A DNA stretch of 64,000 bases from Pseudobutyrivibrio sp. MD2005 (GTDB taxonomy: Bacteria > Bacillota > Clostridia > Lachnospirales > Lachnospiraceae): NCBI RefSeq assembly GCF_000621865.1, contig NZ_JHXE01000008.1:124001-188000 (forward strand). Reading direction: 5' to 3'. This document shows, one piece after another, positions 53,755-62,485 of the stretch. The notes beneath the pieces were generated by a model. That model saw only the letters and a list, made by a program, of their open reading frames with translations, had not been told where the DNA came from and searched no databases. Both the position numbers and the translations under genes were made by a program. Within the stretch, counting starts at the first letter, position 1. The number at the start of each line of letters is the position of its first letter.

Positions 53755-56664
53755 TTATTTTTTCTTTTCAGCAAAAGTATAATCACTGTTATACCCATTC
53801 TCATTTAAATAATCATAAAGCTTATTTATGTTTTCTTGATTAAATGCAATATCTTCACAGTACTCTTGATAGTCATCGATTCCAATTTTTTCTAAGCCTA
53901 AATTGGCCTCTATCATTTTCTGAATAAGCCTTGATTGGGCATTCTTCTCTAAGGCTTTCCTAAGGTGGAGTCTCTCAGCCGTTGGCTTGTTACTAATCTT
54001 TGACTCTGCTGGATAGCCTTTTATTCCCTTGTCATAATCATCTTTATAGGATTTATAACTTTGGAATTCCTTTTTTAAATATTTTGCCAATATTTCATTT
54101 AATTCATCTTTTTCGTCTTTGTCTAGCTCTTCTGGCTGATGCCATAGCATTCTAAACAGATTTGCCTTTCTCATGTTATCAGTGAACGCTTCCTGATTTA
54201 GGATTTTATATGCCTCCTTTACATTTCCTTGAGCGTCGTACTTGACTTGCTTTGGATCTATAACATTCTTTGCAAATATATGCTTTATTGCCATATATAG
54301 CTCTGGTCCAAGTCCTTCTTTTACCTCTTGTGGTAGCACATCATCTGCTTTCATATCTTCTGTTATAACTCTGGTTATCTTAATCATATCAGGGGTTACA
54401 TTTTCTGCACCTTTCTCGTACAGCCCCTGTAGTAAATATGTTACCTCTGCAGATTGTTTTATGTTTTGGTATTCACATTCTAAATCTGGCATAAATGTGC
54501 CTTTGTATTTCTCATGCATATTAGCTTCTGATTTCAAGGCTACTATTCTCAATCTAACCAGTTCTAAGTATGTCTGCATATGCTTTGGAAGCTTTCCTTT
54601 TTCGTCTGTGTAGTCCTTCCTGATGGTCTCCGAAATTCTTGTTAATGCATCTATCCCTAGTTTAAATATTTCAGGAATAGAGTCCTTACCAAGTGGGATG
54701 TTATAATACAATTCATTCTCTATCATGAACATGTATGGTTCCCATTGTTTCAGAATGATTTTTGCCATCTTTCCGTTTACGGTTACATTTTCAATTACTT
54801 CCTGCGTTTTTCCCTCAAGCAATTTGTTTTCAACAATAAAGTCATACTGTTCTACCATTCTTTTTACAATGTAATAACTATTGAGTTGCGAAGTATCAAT
54901 TCTTGGTGATAAGAAATCTTCTGTTTTTTGAGGCTTAAGACTATAAAAACTATTTATGTCACGCTTCACCAACAGATCTGGACATATCTCTTTGTTTTTC
55001 TTTAAGTTTTCCGAATAATTCTTTTGATCCTCCTCATTATATGAAGACTCCTTCCATTCTTTTATTTCTTCAGCCATAGTCTTTATATCAATTACTCTTA
55101 CATTATGAGAGTATTCGTCCATCACATTGCTATAAGCAACATTTTGTCCATAAGCCCCTTTATAATGTGCCTCATAGAAATCTTTTCTAATTCTTAACTC
55201 TGTCAGATTTCTATCAATTTTTTCAGTTGCTATTGTGTCGTTAATCAAAAATGTTTCTTCAGCATTAAAGGTTCTGCTACCATCAACCATTGAGATAATG
55301 GTAAGCTCATATGCTCTGTATTGGTCTTCTCTTTGAGTAAACAAATTCTGTAATTTTGCCAGATTATATTCTGCTGCATTCTTACGTAAAGCAGTGTCTA
55401 AAGAATTATCATCCTCCATATTCATAATCTTTTCATATGCCAACATTTGTGTCTCTAATCCCTGTAGGATTTCAGCATATCTACTGGCTTTACCTGTTAT
55501 TCGTCTTAAAAGTTCTTTGTTTGTATCATATACAACTGGATTGTTAGCTATCTTTTTTATTAAAGCGTCATGTCTCTTTTGCATCTTAGAGTCATAATTT
55601 TTTTCCAGCTCCACTTTGAAAGGCAACATGTCTTTATATACTCCAATAGCATCCGCCTGTTTCTCATTAAGTTTACTTACGGTGCTACTAACCAGGTCAT
55701 TTCTAGCCTGTGCTCTCTCTGCTGCAGTCTTTTCTACATTATCTACAATGGTTGAAGTAGTCATTGTTTTCCAATCAATTTTTAATCCGTTCTGCTGTAA
55801 ATGACTTGTTATGAAATCCTCTAATATTTTTCCCCTTTCAAAAATCATTTTCTGTATCACAGCTTCCTGGTGTGCATAATGATCCTCGTTTGCATCATAA
55901 ATAGTTCTAAATGCTTTAAACTTACAAGCCGTTTCTACCAAGCTTGTTATATTTGCTGCAAGATATTCATCCGTAAACATATTTGCAGTCATTTCAAAAT
56001 TGATAAGGTCCGTGCAAATCTTGTTTAAGAATATTTCCTTTTGATTTGGTCTATATAAATAATCAGCAATTATTTTACTGTTATTCTCCGTCTGTTTGCC
56101 CTTATCCTTTTTACTAACTTCAGATCTGTCTACAAAATACTTAAGGGCATCTACCTCTACAGTATTTTTAGTTGGTACATTCATGCTTTTGGTAAGGTTC
56201 AAATATTCTGTGTTAAATGTATCGTGGGTGTTTTTATATGCCTTTAATTTATCGCTTTCTCTTACGGTTACTGCAGTAGCATTTACATTTTTAAAACTAC
56301 GCTTGAATACACGATATTTCTCTTTTACTTTGCCAAAGCCTAATTTTGATGCAGCTGCTCTCTGTTCAGGAGTACCTGTAACTTTTTGCTTTATTTTTTT
56401 AGGAATAGGCAAAACTTGAGCCTGAAGTTGTCTTTGAAACATTGCATTAAGCTCTGCATCATCCTTATGAGCTTCCAGATAATCCATTCTACGGCTATAT
56501 CCATCTTTTATCTCCTGCTGAGCAAGTTTCTGAGACGCGTACTCATTATCATAAATAGATTTGTCATACCTGTTATCTTCTAGGTCTTGCACTATTTGTT
56601 GGCCTTCAAGCATTGCAGGATTATCTCTTGAAATCACTTTTGGAAGTTGGTAGAAATCGCCCAT
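53755..56664 (-). CDS. B-type putative cargo protein (copy 1), very large helical protein
   Basis: About 969 residues, helical and charged, without signal peptide, membrane span or known enzymatic motif. Starts MGDFYQLPKVISRDNPAM. Residues about 90-130 are basic (RVFKRSFKNVNATAV). INFEMTANMFTDEYLAANIT near 225 resembles the repeated block of the 47735 protein. ATG at 56664 has AGGAGG eight bases upstream; the longer frame to 56685 lacks such a site. It is the largest protein of the cargo operon and follows a GNAT gene. Function unknown; cargo role inferred from context. Confidence 0.55.
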   Translation of the reverse strand: MGDFYQLPKVISRDNPAMLEGQQIVQDLEDNRYDKSIYDNEYASQKLAQQEIKDGYSRRMDYLEAHKDDAELNAMFQRQLQAQVLPIPKKIKQKVTGTPEQRAAASKLGFGKVKEKYRVFKRSFKNVNATAVTVRESDKLKAYKNTHDTFNTEYLNLTKSMNVPTKNTVEVDALKYFVDRSEVSKKDKGKQTENNSKIIADYLYRPNQKEIFLNKICTDLINFEMTANMFTDEYLAANITSLVETACKFKAFRTIYDANEDHYAHQEAVIQKMIFERGKILEDFITSHLQQNGLKIDWKTMTTSTIVDNVEKTAAERAQARNDLVSSTVSKLNEKQADAIGVYKDMLPFKVELEKNYDSKMQKRHDALIKKIANNPVVYDTNKELLRRITGKASRYAEILQGLETQMLAYEKIMNMEDDNSLDTALRKNAAEYNLAKLQNLFTQREDQYRAYELTIISMVDGSRTFNAEETFLINDTIATEKIDRNLTELRIRKDFYEAHYKGAYGQNVAYSNVMDEYSHNVRVIDIKTMAEEIKEWKESSYNEEDQKNYSENLKKNKEICPDLLVKRDINSFYSLKPQKTEDFLSPRIDTSQLNSYYIVKRMVEQYDFIVENKLLEGKTQEVIENVTVNGKMAKIILKQWEPYMFMIENELYYNIPLGKDSIPEIFKLGIDALTRISETIRKDYTDEKGKLPKHMQTYLELVRLRIVALKSEANMHEKYKGTFMPDLECEYQNIKQSAEVTYLLQGLYEKGAENVTPDMIKITRVITEDMKADDVLPQEVKEGLGPELYMAIKHIFAKNVIDPKQVKYDAQGNVKEAYKILNQEAFTDNMRKANLFRMLWHQPEELDKDEKDELNEILAKYLKKEFQSYKSYKDDYDKGIKGYPAESKISNKPTAERLHLRKALEKNAQSRLIQKMIEANLGLEKIGIDDYQEYCEDIAFNQENINKLYDYLNENGYNSDYTFAEKKK

Positions 56665-56681
56665 ATGAGCACCTCCTATAA

Positions 56682-57503
56682 TCAACCGTAATAACTATTG
56701 CTCACTTCTATTGCGTCGGGAATAAAATACTTTACTAAAGCCTCCACACCCTCGCTGACAGCATTTATGTGTAATATCTGGTTTTCATCACATTTCTCTT
56801 TTAATACATAACTAGCCTCATATAGCAGATAACTAATAATTGTATTTGATGCTCCCGTTGAATAGAGCGTACTTAGCTCTAGCACATCCCCATTCTCCAT
56901 AAAGACTATGTATGCAATAGGCTTATCCTTTTTTACGACAACAAAGCTCAAATCTTTTCTTATCGCTGGATTTAAAAAACCGCCTTCCGGCATCATTCTT
57001 TCTTCATTTGCAGCTTCATCATTTTGCATACTCTCAAGGAAATCTTTTCCTAGTTCTTCAAAAGAAACTACTTTATCACTTTTTTTATTAGTTTTTTCTG
57101 CTGGTGCTATGCTTGATATTTTTACTGAATAGCTTTTTATCTCTTGATTTTTCTCTCGCAAAAAACCTTGAGCATTTAAAAAGCCACATAATTCTTCATT
57201 AACATCAGGCTCGCCTTCCCATGCGACATGTATTGAAATAGCCATGGTATCCAGTATTTCTTTCAATGTGCGAATAAGCTTTTTCGCTCCGCCTTTTCGT
57301 CTTGAAGCAGGTTCCACATATAGCCAGTAAACCCTGTAAACTCCACCAATTATTTCCCCTATAAGACAACCAACTATTTCATCACCATCGATCAGAGCTA
57401 ATGCACTTATATTCTCATCTCTATAAAATGCATTAAGCTCCTCTTCAGGAGCTAATCCATGCAATAATTCAGTTTCTTCTTTTTCGACCCTACATACAAT
57501 CAT
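56682..57503 (-). CDS. GNAT-fold protein, first gene of the cargo operon
   Basis: 273 residues. First GNAT unit about 1-135 with VYWLYVEPASRRKGGAKKLI, the R-R-K-G-G-A acetyl-CoA loop intact, and FLNAQGF; second degenerate unit about 165-273. GGGAGGCC lies right before the ATG. It opens the cargo operon behind the shared CTTTA promoter block. Might be an active protein acetyltransferase, in contrast to the copies at 44126 and 46875. Confidence 0.72.
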   Translation of the reverse strand: MIVCRVEKEETELLHGLAPEEELNAFYRDENISALALIDGDEIVGCLIGEIIGGVYRVYWLYVEPASRRKGGAKKLIRTLKEILDTMAISIHVAWEGEPDVNEELCGFLNAQGFLREKNQEIKSYSVKISSIAPAEKTNKKSDKVVSFEELGKDFLESMQNDEAANEERMMPEGGFLNPAIRKDLSFVVVKKDKPIAYIVFMENGDVLELSTLYSTGASNTIISYLLYEASYVLKEKCDENQILHINAVSEGVEALVKYFIPDAIEVSNSYYG

Positions 57504-57536
57504 ATGGCCTCCCGATATAAATTTCTGGATGATATC

Positions 57537-57586
57537 ATTTTACCATGTTTTGTGTAACTATTTTTAAAGATTACATAAAGATTTCT
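57537..57586 (-). promoter_or_regulatory. Promoter with CTTTA direct repeat, cargo operon
   Basis: Minus strand: CAGAAATCTTTATG, TAATCTTTAAAAATA, then 20 bases to ATGG-TAAAAT (-10). The CTTTA units are 11 bases apart, and some 20 of 26 bases match the block before the structural operon, including the ATGG just before the -10. Supports common control by one OmpR-type regulator. Confidence 0.62.
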
Positions 57587-57599
57587 GACATATAAGATT

Positions 57600-57632
57600 A
57601 AAACAGTGAAGTTTCTGGAACTTCACTGTTTT
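57600..57632 (-). terminator. Terminator of the regulator/AAA+ unit
   Basis: Perfect stem AAACAGTGAAGTT / AACTTCACTGTTT with a 5-base loop, followed on the minus strand by TTAATCTTAT. It lies eight bases past the AAA+ stop codon and separates it from the cargo operon. Confidence 0.85.
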
Positions 57633-57639
57633 ATATCAT

Positions 57640-59991
57640 TTAAAGTCCAACTAAATCAGCATACGGTTCAAAGTCAGCCTTGGTAAATACCTTGCCGACC
57701 TTAACAAACTCGTATTTAACAGCATTTAAATAATGCTGCATATGTACTTCGCCTCCTGCATTTGGATCTGCCGCTGCAAGGAAGGCCGCATTTAAAATGC
57801 AGTTTTTGATATTACCACCAACAAGCTCATATTTCTCGGCCAGGAATCTGATATCAACATCCTTGGCAAGTGGTGTTGTTTTTGGAATTGTTGTTCTCCA
57901 AAGCATTTCTCTTGTATCTACATCAGGGAACTGGAACTCAACAATATATTTCATACGTCTAAAGAAAGCTGGGTCAATGTTGTGCTTGTAGTTTGTGGCT
58001 AGCACAGATACACCATCGTATGCTTCAACCTCCTGCAACAGCAACGCTGTCTTATTGTTGTTTGAAGACTGATTGGAGCCACCGTCATCGCTTCGTTTTG
58101 CAAACAAGGTATCGCACTCATCGAAGAACAAAACTACGTTACACTTCTTGGCCTCTCTAAAAATCATTGAGATAGACTTTTCAGTTTCACCTACGTATTT
58201 ATCAATTACCTTGGACAAATCTACTCGATATAGTTCCAGATTCAATTCATGAGCAATAACCTGAGCACACATTGATTTACCAGTACCAGGAGCACCAAAT
58301 AATAGAACCGAAAGACCACGACCATATGGATACTTCTTGGTATAGTTCCAATCATCATAAATCTGCTTTCTAAAATTCATTTGGTCGATGGCATGCTGCA
58401 ATGTTTCTCTCTGGGTTGGATTCATAACGATATCCTCAAATCCAAAGTTTGCCTTAACCTTGGTAGCCTTTTGCGTAAGCTCAGAGCTCATCTGATTGTA
58501 GCAGCCTCTAAATAATGTATCTCTTGGGATATCAATATTTTTATCCATAGTAGCAAGGGCTCTTGCGTTTTTAAGAGCATCTTTTATCTTGCCGGCTGTA
58601 AACAAAAACTTTATTGCCATTTCTGGAAGTTCCACATCCTTACCTAAGGTGTAATCCTTTGCAAAGAATTTCCAGCATTCCTCACGCTCGCCAGTAGTTG
58701 GTGTTGGAAGCTCCAGCTCTGTGAATTCTTCCTTTGTGATTTCCTTCATTGGAAGCTTTTCCTTGCTCATAGCAAAGCACAGGATATCCTTTTCAATAAG
58801 CTTTCCTAATGCCAAATCCATATATCCAAAGAATTTTTCTTTTTCCTCTTCTCTAAAGGTAAGCTCTGTAAGGCAACAGCAAGAGCCTGTTAAGATGCAT
58901 TCTCTTGTTACTGCCCAAAGAGCATGCTCAACATATCTAAAGTCATAACTAAAGAGCTTTTTACAATTGATGGTTATGGCTTTTAACCCATTCTTTTCGC
59001 AGAATTTCTTAACAAAGAAGCGTCGTCCGCTGCCCTCATCACCATAATAATGAAAGACTCTAACACCTTCGCTATATGAAATTTCCATAGCATCAAGCAC
59101 ACCTTCATTTGCCATTATTGGGTCAAGCACCTCACCCTTTTTGGTTAGCAATTTGAAGAATCTACTATAATCAGCATCAAGCTTGTCGTCTTCGCTTCCA
59201 AACAAAAAATCAATTAATCTTTTATCTGGGCTGACAGCTGTAGAAAAAGGCATGGCCGGATTAACACTCAAAGACATTATTGGCTGTAGCTGCTCTAAGC
59301 AATGACTCATGTCATCATAAAACTTCGCAACCTGGTAATCGCTACCGTAATATATTTTTGCTGCCGATTCTATTGTTGGAACTGGCAATCCACTATTTTG
59401 ATTAATAACTTGGAAAATCGTAGCATACTCTGTCTGAAGAGATGACAGAATGCCTGCTGTAAAACAGAACACAGCGAAATTAGTGTAGTTTAACTTTTCA
59501 GTAATATTTAAAAATGGCAGAATAATTCCTTGTTCTCTGGTCAGTTTACCTCTGTCCATGACATAAGAAATCATTTCCGCTATACCCATGTCGATTGTTT
59601 CATAGGTCGGCTCATCATTAGTTTCTTCTTCATCTGAGGTATTGAACGAGCTAAGTATATCCAGCAAATCTGTTGGAATATCCTCGTCAAATTCATTATC
59701 TTCCTCATCTTCAAAATTATCTAATCCATATTTATCATCTTCTTTTTGACTCTCTGTTTCTGAATTAGATTTGAAAAACTCATCGAAGCGCTTTTTGTTT
59801 TTGATTTCAGCAGTCTCCAAGTCCGGGTACATAACATTTCTATATCCACCCCTGTCTGAAGCATAATCCTTCTGCATCACTTTTATCTGTTCCTTTATTC
59901 TCACATCAACGCAAGAAAAAAGGTAACGCATAAATTCATCGTAACTTTCAAAAGGCTTCTCTCTATCATCTAAGTTGAATTTTTGTACCAT
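57640..59991 (-). CDS. AAA+ ATPase of the eCIS core set (Pvc15-like)
   Basis: 783 residues. An acidic N-terminal part up to about 130, then a degenerate AAA unit with HYYGDEGSGRRFFVKKF near 310-325 (Walker A lacking the Lys-Ser/Thr pair), and an intact AAA+ module: Walker A LLFGAPGTGKSM near 560, Walker B VVLFFDECDTLFAKRS near 620 and ATNYKHNIDPAFFRRMK with the arginine finger. Such an ATPase belongs to all eCIS loci and is thought to help assemble particles or load cargo. It is transcribed with the regulators, not with the particle. Confidence 0.92.
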   Translation of the reverse strand: MVQKFNLDDREKPFESYDEFMRYLFSCVDVRIKEQIKVMQKDYASDRGGYRNVMYPDLETAEIKNKKRFDEFFKSNSETESQKEDDKYGLDNFEDEEDNEFDEDIPTDLLDILSSFNTSDEEETNDEPTYETIDMGIAEMISYVMDRGKLTREQGIILPFLNITEKLNYTNFAVFCFTAGILSSLQTEYATIFQVINQNSGLPVPTIESAAKIYYGSDYQVAKFYDDMSHCLEQLQPIMSLSVNPAMPFSTAVSPDKRLIDFLFGSEDDKLDADYSRFFKLLTKKGEVLDPIMANEGVLDAMEISYSEGVRVFHYYGDEGSGRRFFVKKFCEKNGLKAITINCKKLFSYDFRYVEHALWAVTRECILTGSCCCLTELTFREEEKEKFFGYMDLALGKLIEKDILCFAMSKEKLPMKEITKEEFTELELPTPTTGEREECWKFFAKDYTLGKDVELPEMAIKFLFTAGKIKDALKNARALATMDKNIDIPRDTLFRGCYNQMSSELTQKATKVKANFGFEDIVMNPTQRETLQHAIDQMNFRKQIYDDWNYTKKYPYGRGLSVLLFGAPGTGKSMCAQVIAHELNLELYRVDLSKVIDKYVGETEKSISMIFREAKKCNVVLFFDECDTLFAKRSDDGGSNQSSNNNKTALLLQEVEAYDGVSVLATNYKHNIDPAFFRRMKYIVEFQFPDVDTREMLWRTTIPKTTPLAKDVDIRFLAEKYELVGGNIKNCILNAAFLAAADPNAGGEVHMQHYLNAVKYEFVKVGKVFTKADFEPYADLVGL

Positions 59992-60016
59992 AACCCCACC
60001 ATTATTGTTTTAAGAA

Positions 60017-60556
60017 TTAAAACCACTTAACGTTTTTGGCATTTGCCTCTTCTACTTCCCCGATCTTACCTTCTAACGGCTTCGTGCCTGCATCATTTTC
60101 ATCAAAGGCCTTTAGCTCCTCTGGAAATGCGCTCACATCAATTTCTACTAAATCCAGATATGAATCGCTGCAATAGCCAATATAGCCATCAGCACAAACC
60201 AGTGTCCAGTGTCCTGTCATTTTTACCACATAGCCTGTGTATCCCCTTGGAAGCTTGCCTACTGGGTCATTGTCCATTCCTTCTTCAGCTCGTATGTGAA
60301 GCCATCTTGCATCCCTTACGGTATAGGTGTAGCATTTCACTTCTTCAGGCTCTGGCTCTGGCTCTTCAACTTGCTCCTCTACCTCTGGTTCCTGAGCTGG
60401 TTCCTCTACTACTGCAGGTTCTTCAACGCTTGCTTCCTGCACTGTTTCAACAGCCGGTGTCTTTTGTATTCCATTTTTATCAATCACCATATATGCAGTA
60501 ACGCCAGCAATAATTACAAATATGATTGTTGTTAACGTATATACGAATCTATTCAT
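60017..60556 (-). CDS. Membrane-anchored SH3b-domain protein
   Basis: 179 residues. Membrane span near 5-27 (FVYTLTTIIFVIIAGVTAYMV), an extended Glu/Pro/Val linker near 35-75, then an SH3b domain at about 78-150 (RDARWLHIRAEEGMDNDPVG, YIGYCSDSYLDLV). SH3b domains of exported proteins often bind peptidoglycan. It lies between the kinase-like protein and the AAA+ gene, so it may tie the system to the cell wall or sense the wall. Confidence 0.82.
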   Translation of the reverse strand: MNRFVYTLTTIIFVIIAGVTAYMVIDKNGIQKTPAVETVQEASVEEPAVVEEPAQEPEVEEQVEEPEPEPEEVKCYTYTVRDARWLHIRAEEGMDNDPVGKLPRGYTGYVVKMTGHWTLVCADGYIGYCSDSYLDLVEIDVSAFPEELKAFDENDAGTKPLEGKIGEVEEANAKNVKWF

Positions 60557-60573
60557 TGTTTTCTCTCCCCCAG

Positions 60574-61419
60574 TTACTCTGCCTGTAAATGAATAAATAT
60601 TCCCATTCCCTCTTCTATCGTGCTTCTTGCGTAAATTCTTCCACCAAAGAACTCTACAATAGCTTTAGCTTGGGCAAGTCCCAGTCCTGCTCCACCTTTG
60701 TTGTTCTCGCCTTGGTAGTTCATATCAAAAATCAAATCAAGGTCACTCTCTGGAACACCTTCGCCAGTATCTCTAATGACAATTATTACCTCTTCTAGCG
60801 CCTTAGAAATAGTTATTACAATCTTGCCATTTTCCCCAGTAAACTTAACAGCATTATCAATTATGTTCTTAAATAAAATTCGCAGGCACTTTTCCTCGGC
60901 TCTTGCGTATACCTCGTCATTCGGCTCTGAAATCTGAATCAGGATGTTGGCTTCCTTCATTCTTTCATGATATTCCCTGAGTACCTGTCTAAGTGGTGTT
61001 GCAACAGATATCAAATCCAACTCATCTGCAAAGATAGCGGATTCCGGCAAGATTCCCTTGATTTCGTCAAATTTCAAGGCAGCTTCAAGCCTGTTATTAA
61101 GTCCATCAATCTCATTGTTGGCCGACTCAATTGTCCTCTCCTTCAGCTCAACCTGATTTTCGAACTCCTTCTTCATCCTATCATTTCGTTCTTTTATATC
61201 GTCGTAGCGATCTGTTATGTACTGAAGCCGCTCCTTTTTTTCATCTAATTCTTCTTCAGACTCTTCCTTACAAGCCTTTGCGTACTGAACTGAAGATACA
61301 GCAAACCCCACAAAGCTTATAAACATTATCCATAATTGTTCCTGATAAAAACTAATCATTCCCACTATGAACATTGTGTACATTATCGCCAGTAATAGTC
61401 TTTGTAAATTTGTTTTCAT
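60574..61419 (-). CDS. Histidine-kinase-like ATPase without a visible phosphoacceptor His
   Basis: About 281 residues. Two short membrane spans (about 5-25 and 28-48), a charged coiled coil up to about 110, then a complete ATPase domain: N box NIIDNAVKFTG, G1 RDTGEGVPESD, G2 GGAGLGLAQA. The region that should hold the HisKA dimer helices contains no H-E/D-x-R motif. ATG at 61419 has GGTGGGG just upstream. It lies directly after the response regulator gene, so the pair resembles a two-component system, but phosphate may come from the soluble kinase at 50182 or the protein may act as phosphatase. Confidence 0.82.
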   Translation of the reverse strand: MKTNLQRLLLAIMYTMFIVGMISFYQEQLWIMFISFVGFAVSSVQYAKACKEESEEELDEKKERLQYITDRYDDIKERNDRMKKEFENQVELKERTIESANNEIDGLNNRLEAALKFDEIKGILPESAIFADELDLISVATPLRQVLREYHERMKEANILIQISEPNDEVYARAEEKCLRILFKNIIDNAVKFTGENGKIVITISKALEEVIIVIRDTGEGVPESDLDLIFDMNYQGENNKGGAGLGLAQAKAIVEFFGGRIYARSTIEEGMGIFIHLQAE

Positions 61420-61445
61420 AGTTTTCCCCACCAATAACAAGCCAT

Positions 61446-62144
61446 TTACTTATCCGAAAAAATATAACCTGCACTTCTAACCGTATGAATGCAATCCCTT
61501 TTTTCTAAATCGATTTTCTTTCGGAGATTGGATATGTGCACCATAACAGTTCTAACATCTCCTTCATCGGAGCAACCCCATATTTCTCGATACATCCTGT
61601 CGTACATAATAAGCTCGTCAGGATGATTCACGAACAATACCAACAAATTGTACTCCGTTGGTGACAAATCAACCTTCTTTCGTTCTCCATTTTGTCTGCC
61701 GTAAACCGTGTGTGTTTTTTCATCGATATCGAACTGTTGAAAATGTCTTATATTGTCATAGTTTCTTGGCGTATCACTTGATTGAGCTCGCCTTATATTT
61801 GCCGCCATTCTTGAAATAAGTTCCTGATAATCAATCGGCTTGACCATGTAATCATCTGCGCCTGCATCGAAAGCGTCTATCTTAGTTACGTTATCCCCCA
61901 CGCAACTAATAAAGATTATCGGCGCATTTGTATGCTCTCTAATAAATGGACATAGTTCCAACCCGGTAGTTCCTATAAGCATCATGTCCATTAAAATTAT
62001 GTCGTACTCTTGGTGTAAGATTTTTTCCTCAGTGGTTAGACGATCCACTGCAGTATCCACTTCATAGCCTGCATCGTTCAGGCGAACTGTGTAGATAAAG
62101 CATAAATCCTCGTCATCTTCCACAACTAATACTCGTTTTTTCAT
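61446..62144 (-). CDS. OmpR/PhoB-family response regulator
   Basis: 232 residues. Receiver domain 1-120: acidic VVEDDED at 7-13, phosphoacceptor Asp53 in IILMDMM, Lys in VKPID. Winged-helix Trans_reg_C domain about 130-230: KVDLSPTEYNLLVLFVNHP, the recognition helix DVRTVMVHISNLRKKI, and the wing VRSAGYIF. OmpR-type proteins bind direct repeats 11 bases apart, as found before the cargo and structural operons. So it probably activates both. Confidence 0.95.
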   Translation of the reverse strand: MKKRVLVVEDDEDLCFIYTVRLNDAGYEVDTAVDRLTTEEKILHQEYDIILMDMMLIGTTGLELCPFIREHTNAPIIFISCVGDNVTKIDAFDAGADDYMVKPIDYQELISRMAANIRRAQSSDTPRNYDNIRHFQQFDIDEKTHTVYGRQNGERKKVDLSPTEYNLLVLFVNHPDELIMYDRMYREIWGCSDEGDVRTVMVHISNLRKKIDLEKRDCIHTVRSAGYIFSDK

Positions 62145-62158
62145 ACTCCCATACCTTT

Positions 62159-62458
62159 TTATTCAATCTCCAGTATCTTGATAAAGCCTGTCATCTCTAA
62201 GATACTTAATACTGTGGGCGACACATTGCGTAGCACCATATTTCCCTGCTTTGATTGAGCTGTTTTCTGTCCCATTAACAATGCTCGCAATCCTGCACTG
62301 GAAATGTAATTCAGTCCTTCGCAATCCAAGACAAGATGGCTCATCTTTTGCAAAGATAATAGTATTGCATCCTGGAGCTGTGGCGTTGTCAGACTGTCTA
62401 CCTTGCCTTCAATTTCAAGTATTATTTTGTCCTCTTCAATTTTCTCATTAATAGTCAT
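62159..62458 (-). CDS. STAS-domain anti-sigma-factor antagonist
   Basis: About 99 residues, SpoIIAA/RsbV type. LVLDCEGLNYISSAGLRALL carries the phosphorylated Ser in the S-S-A-G-L motif. The ATG at 62458 has AAGGAG eight bases upstream and is preferred to one seven codons before. It follows the SpoIIE-type phosphatase gene, which would dephosphorylate it. No separate RsbW-type kinase gene is seen in the window. Confidence 0.92.
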   Translation of the reverse strand: MTINEKIEEDKIILEIEGKVDSLTTPQLQDAILLSLQKMSHLVLDCEGLNYISSAGLRALLMGQKTAQSKQGNMVLRNVSPTVLSILEMTGFIKILEIE

Positions 62459-62485
62459 ATATCTCCTTCTTTCCGCCAATTTGAC

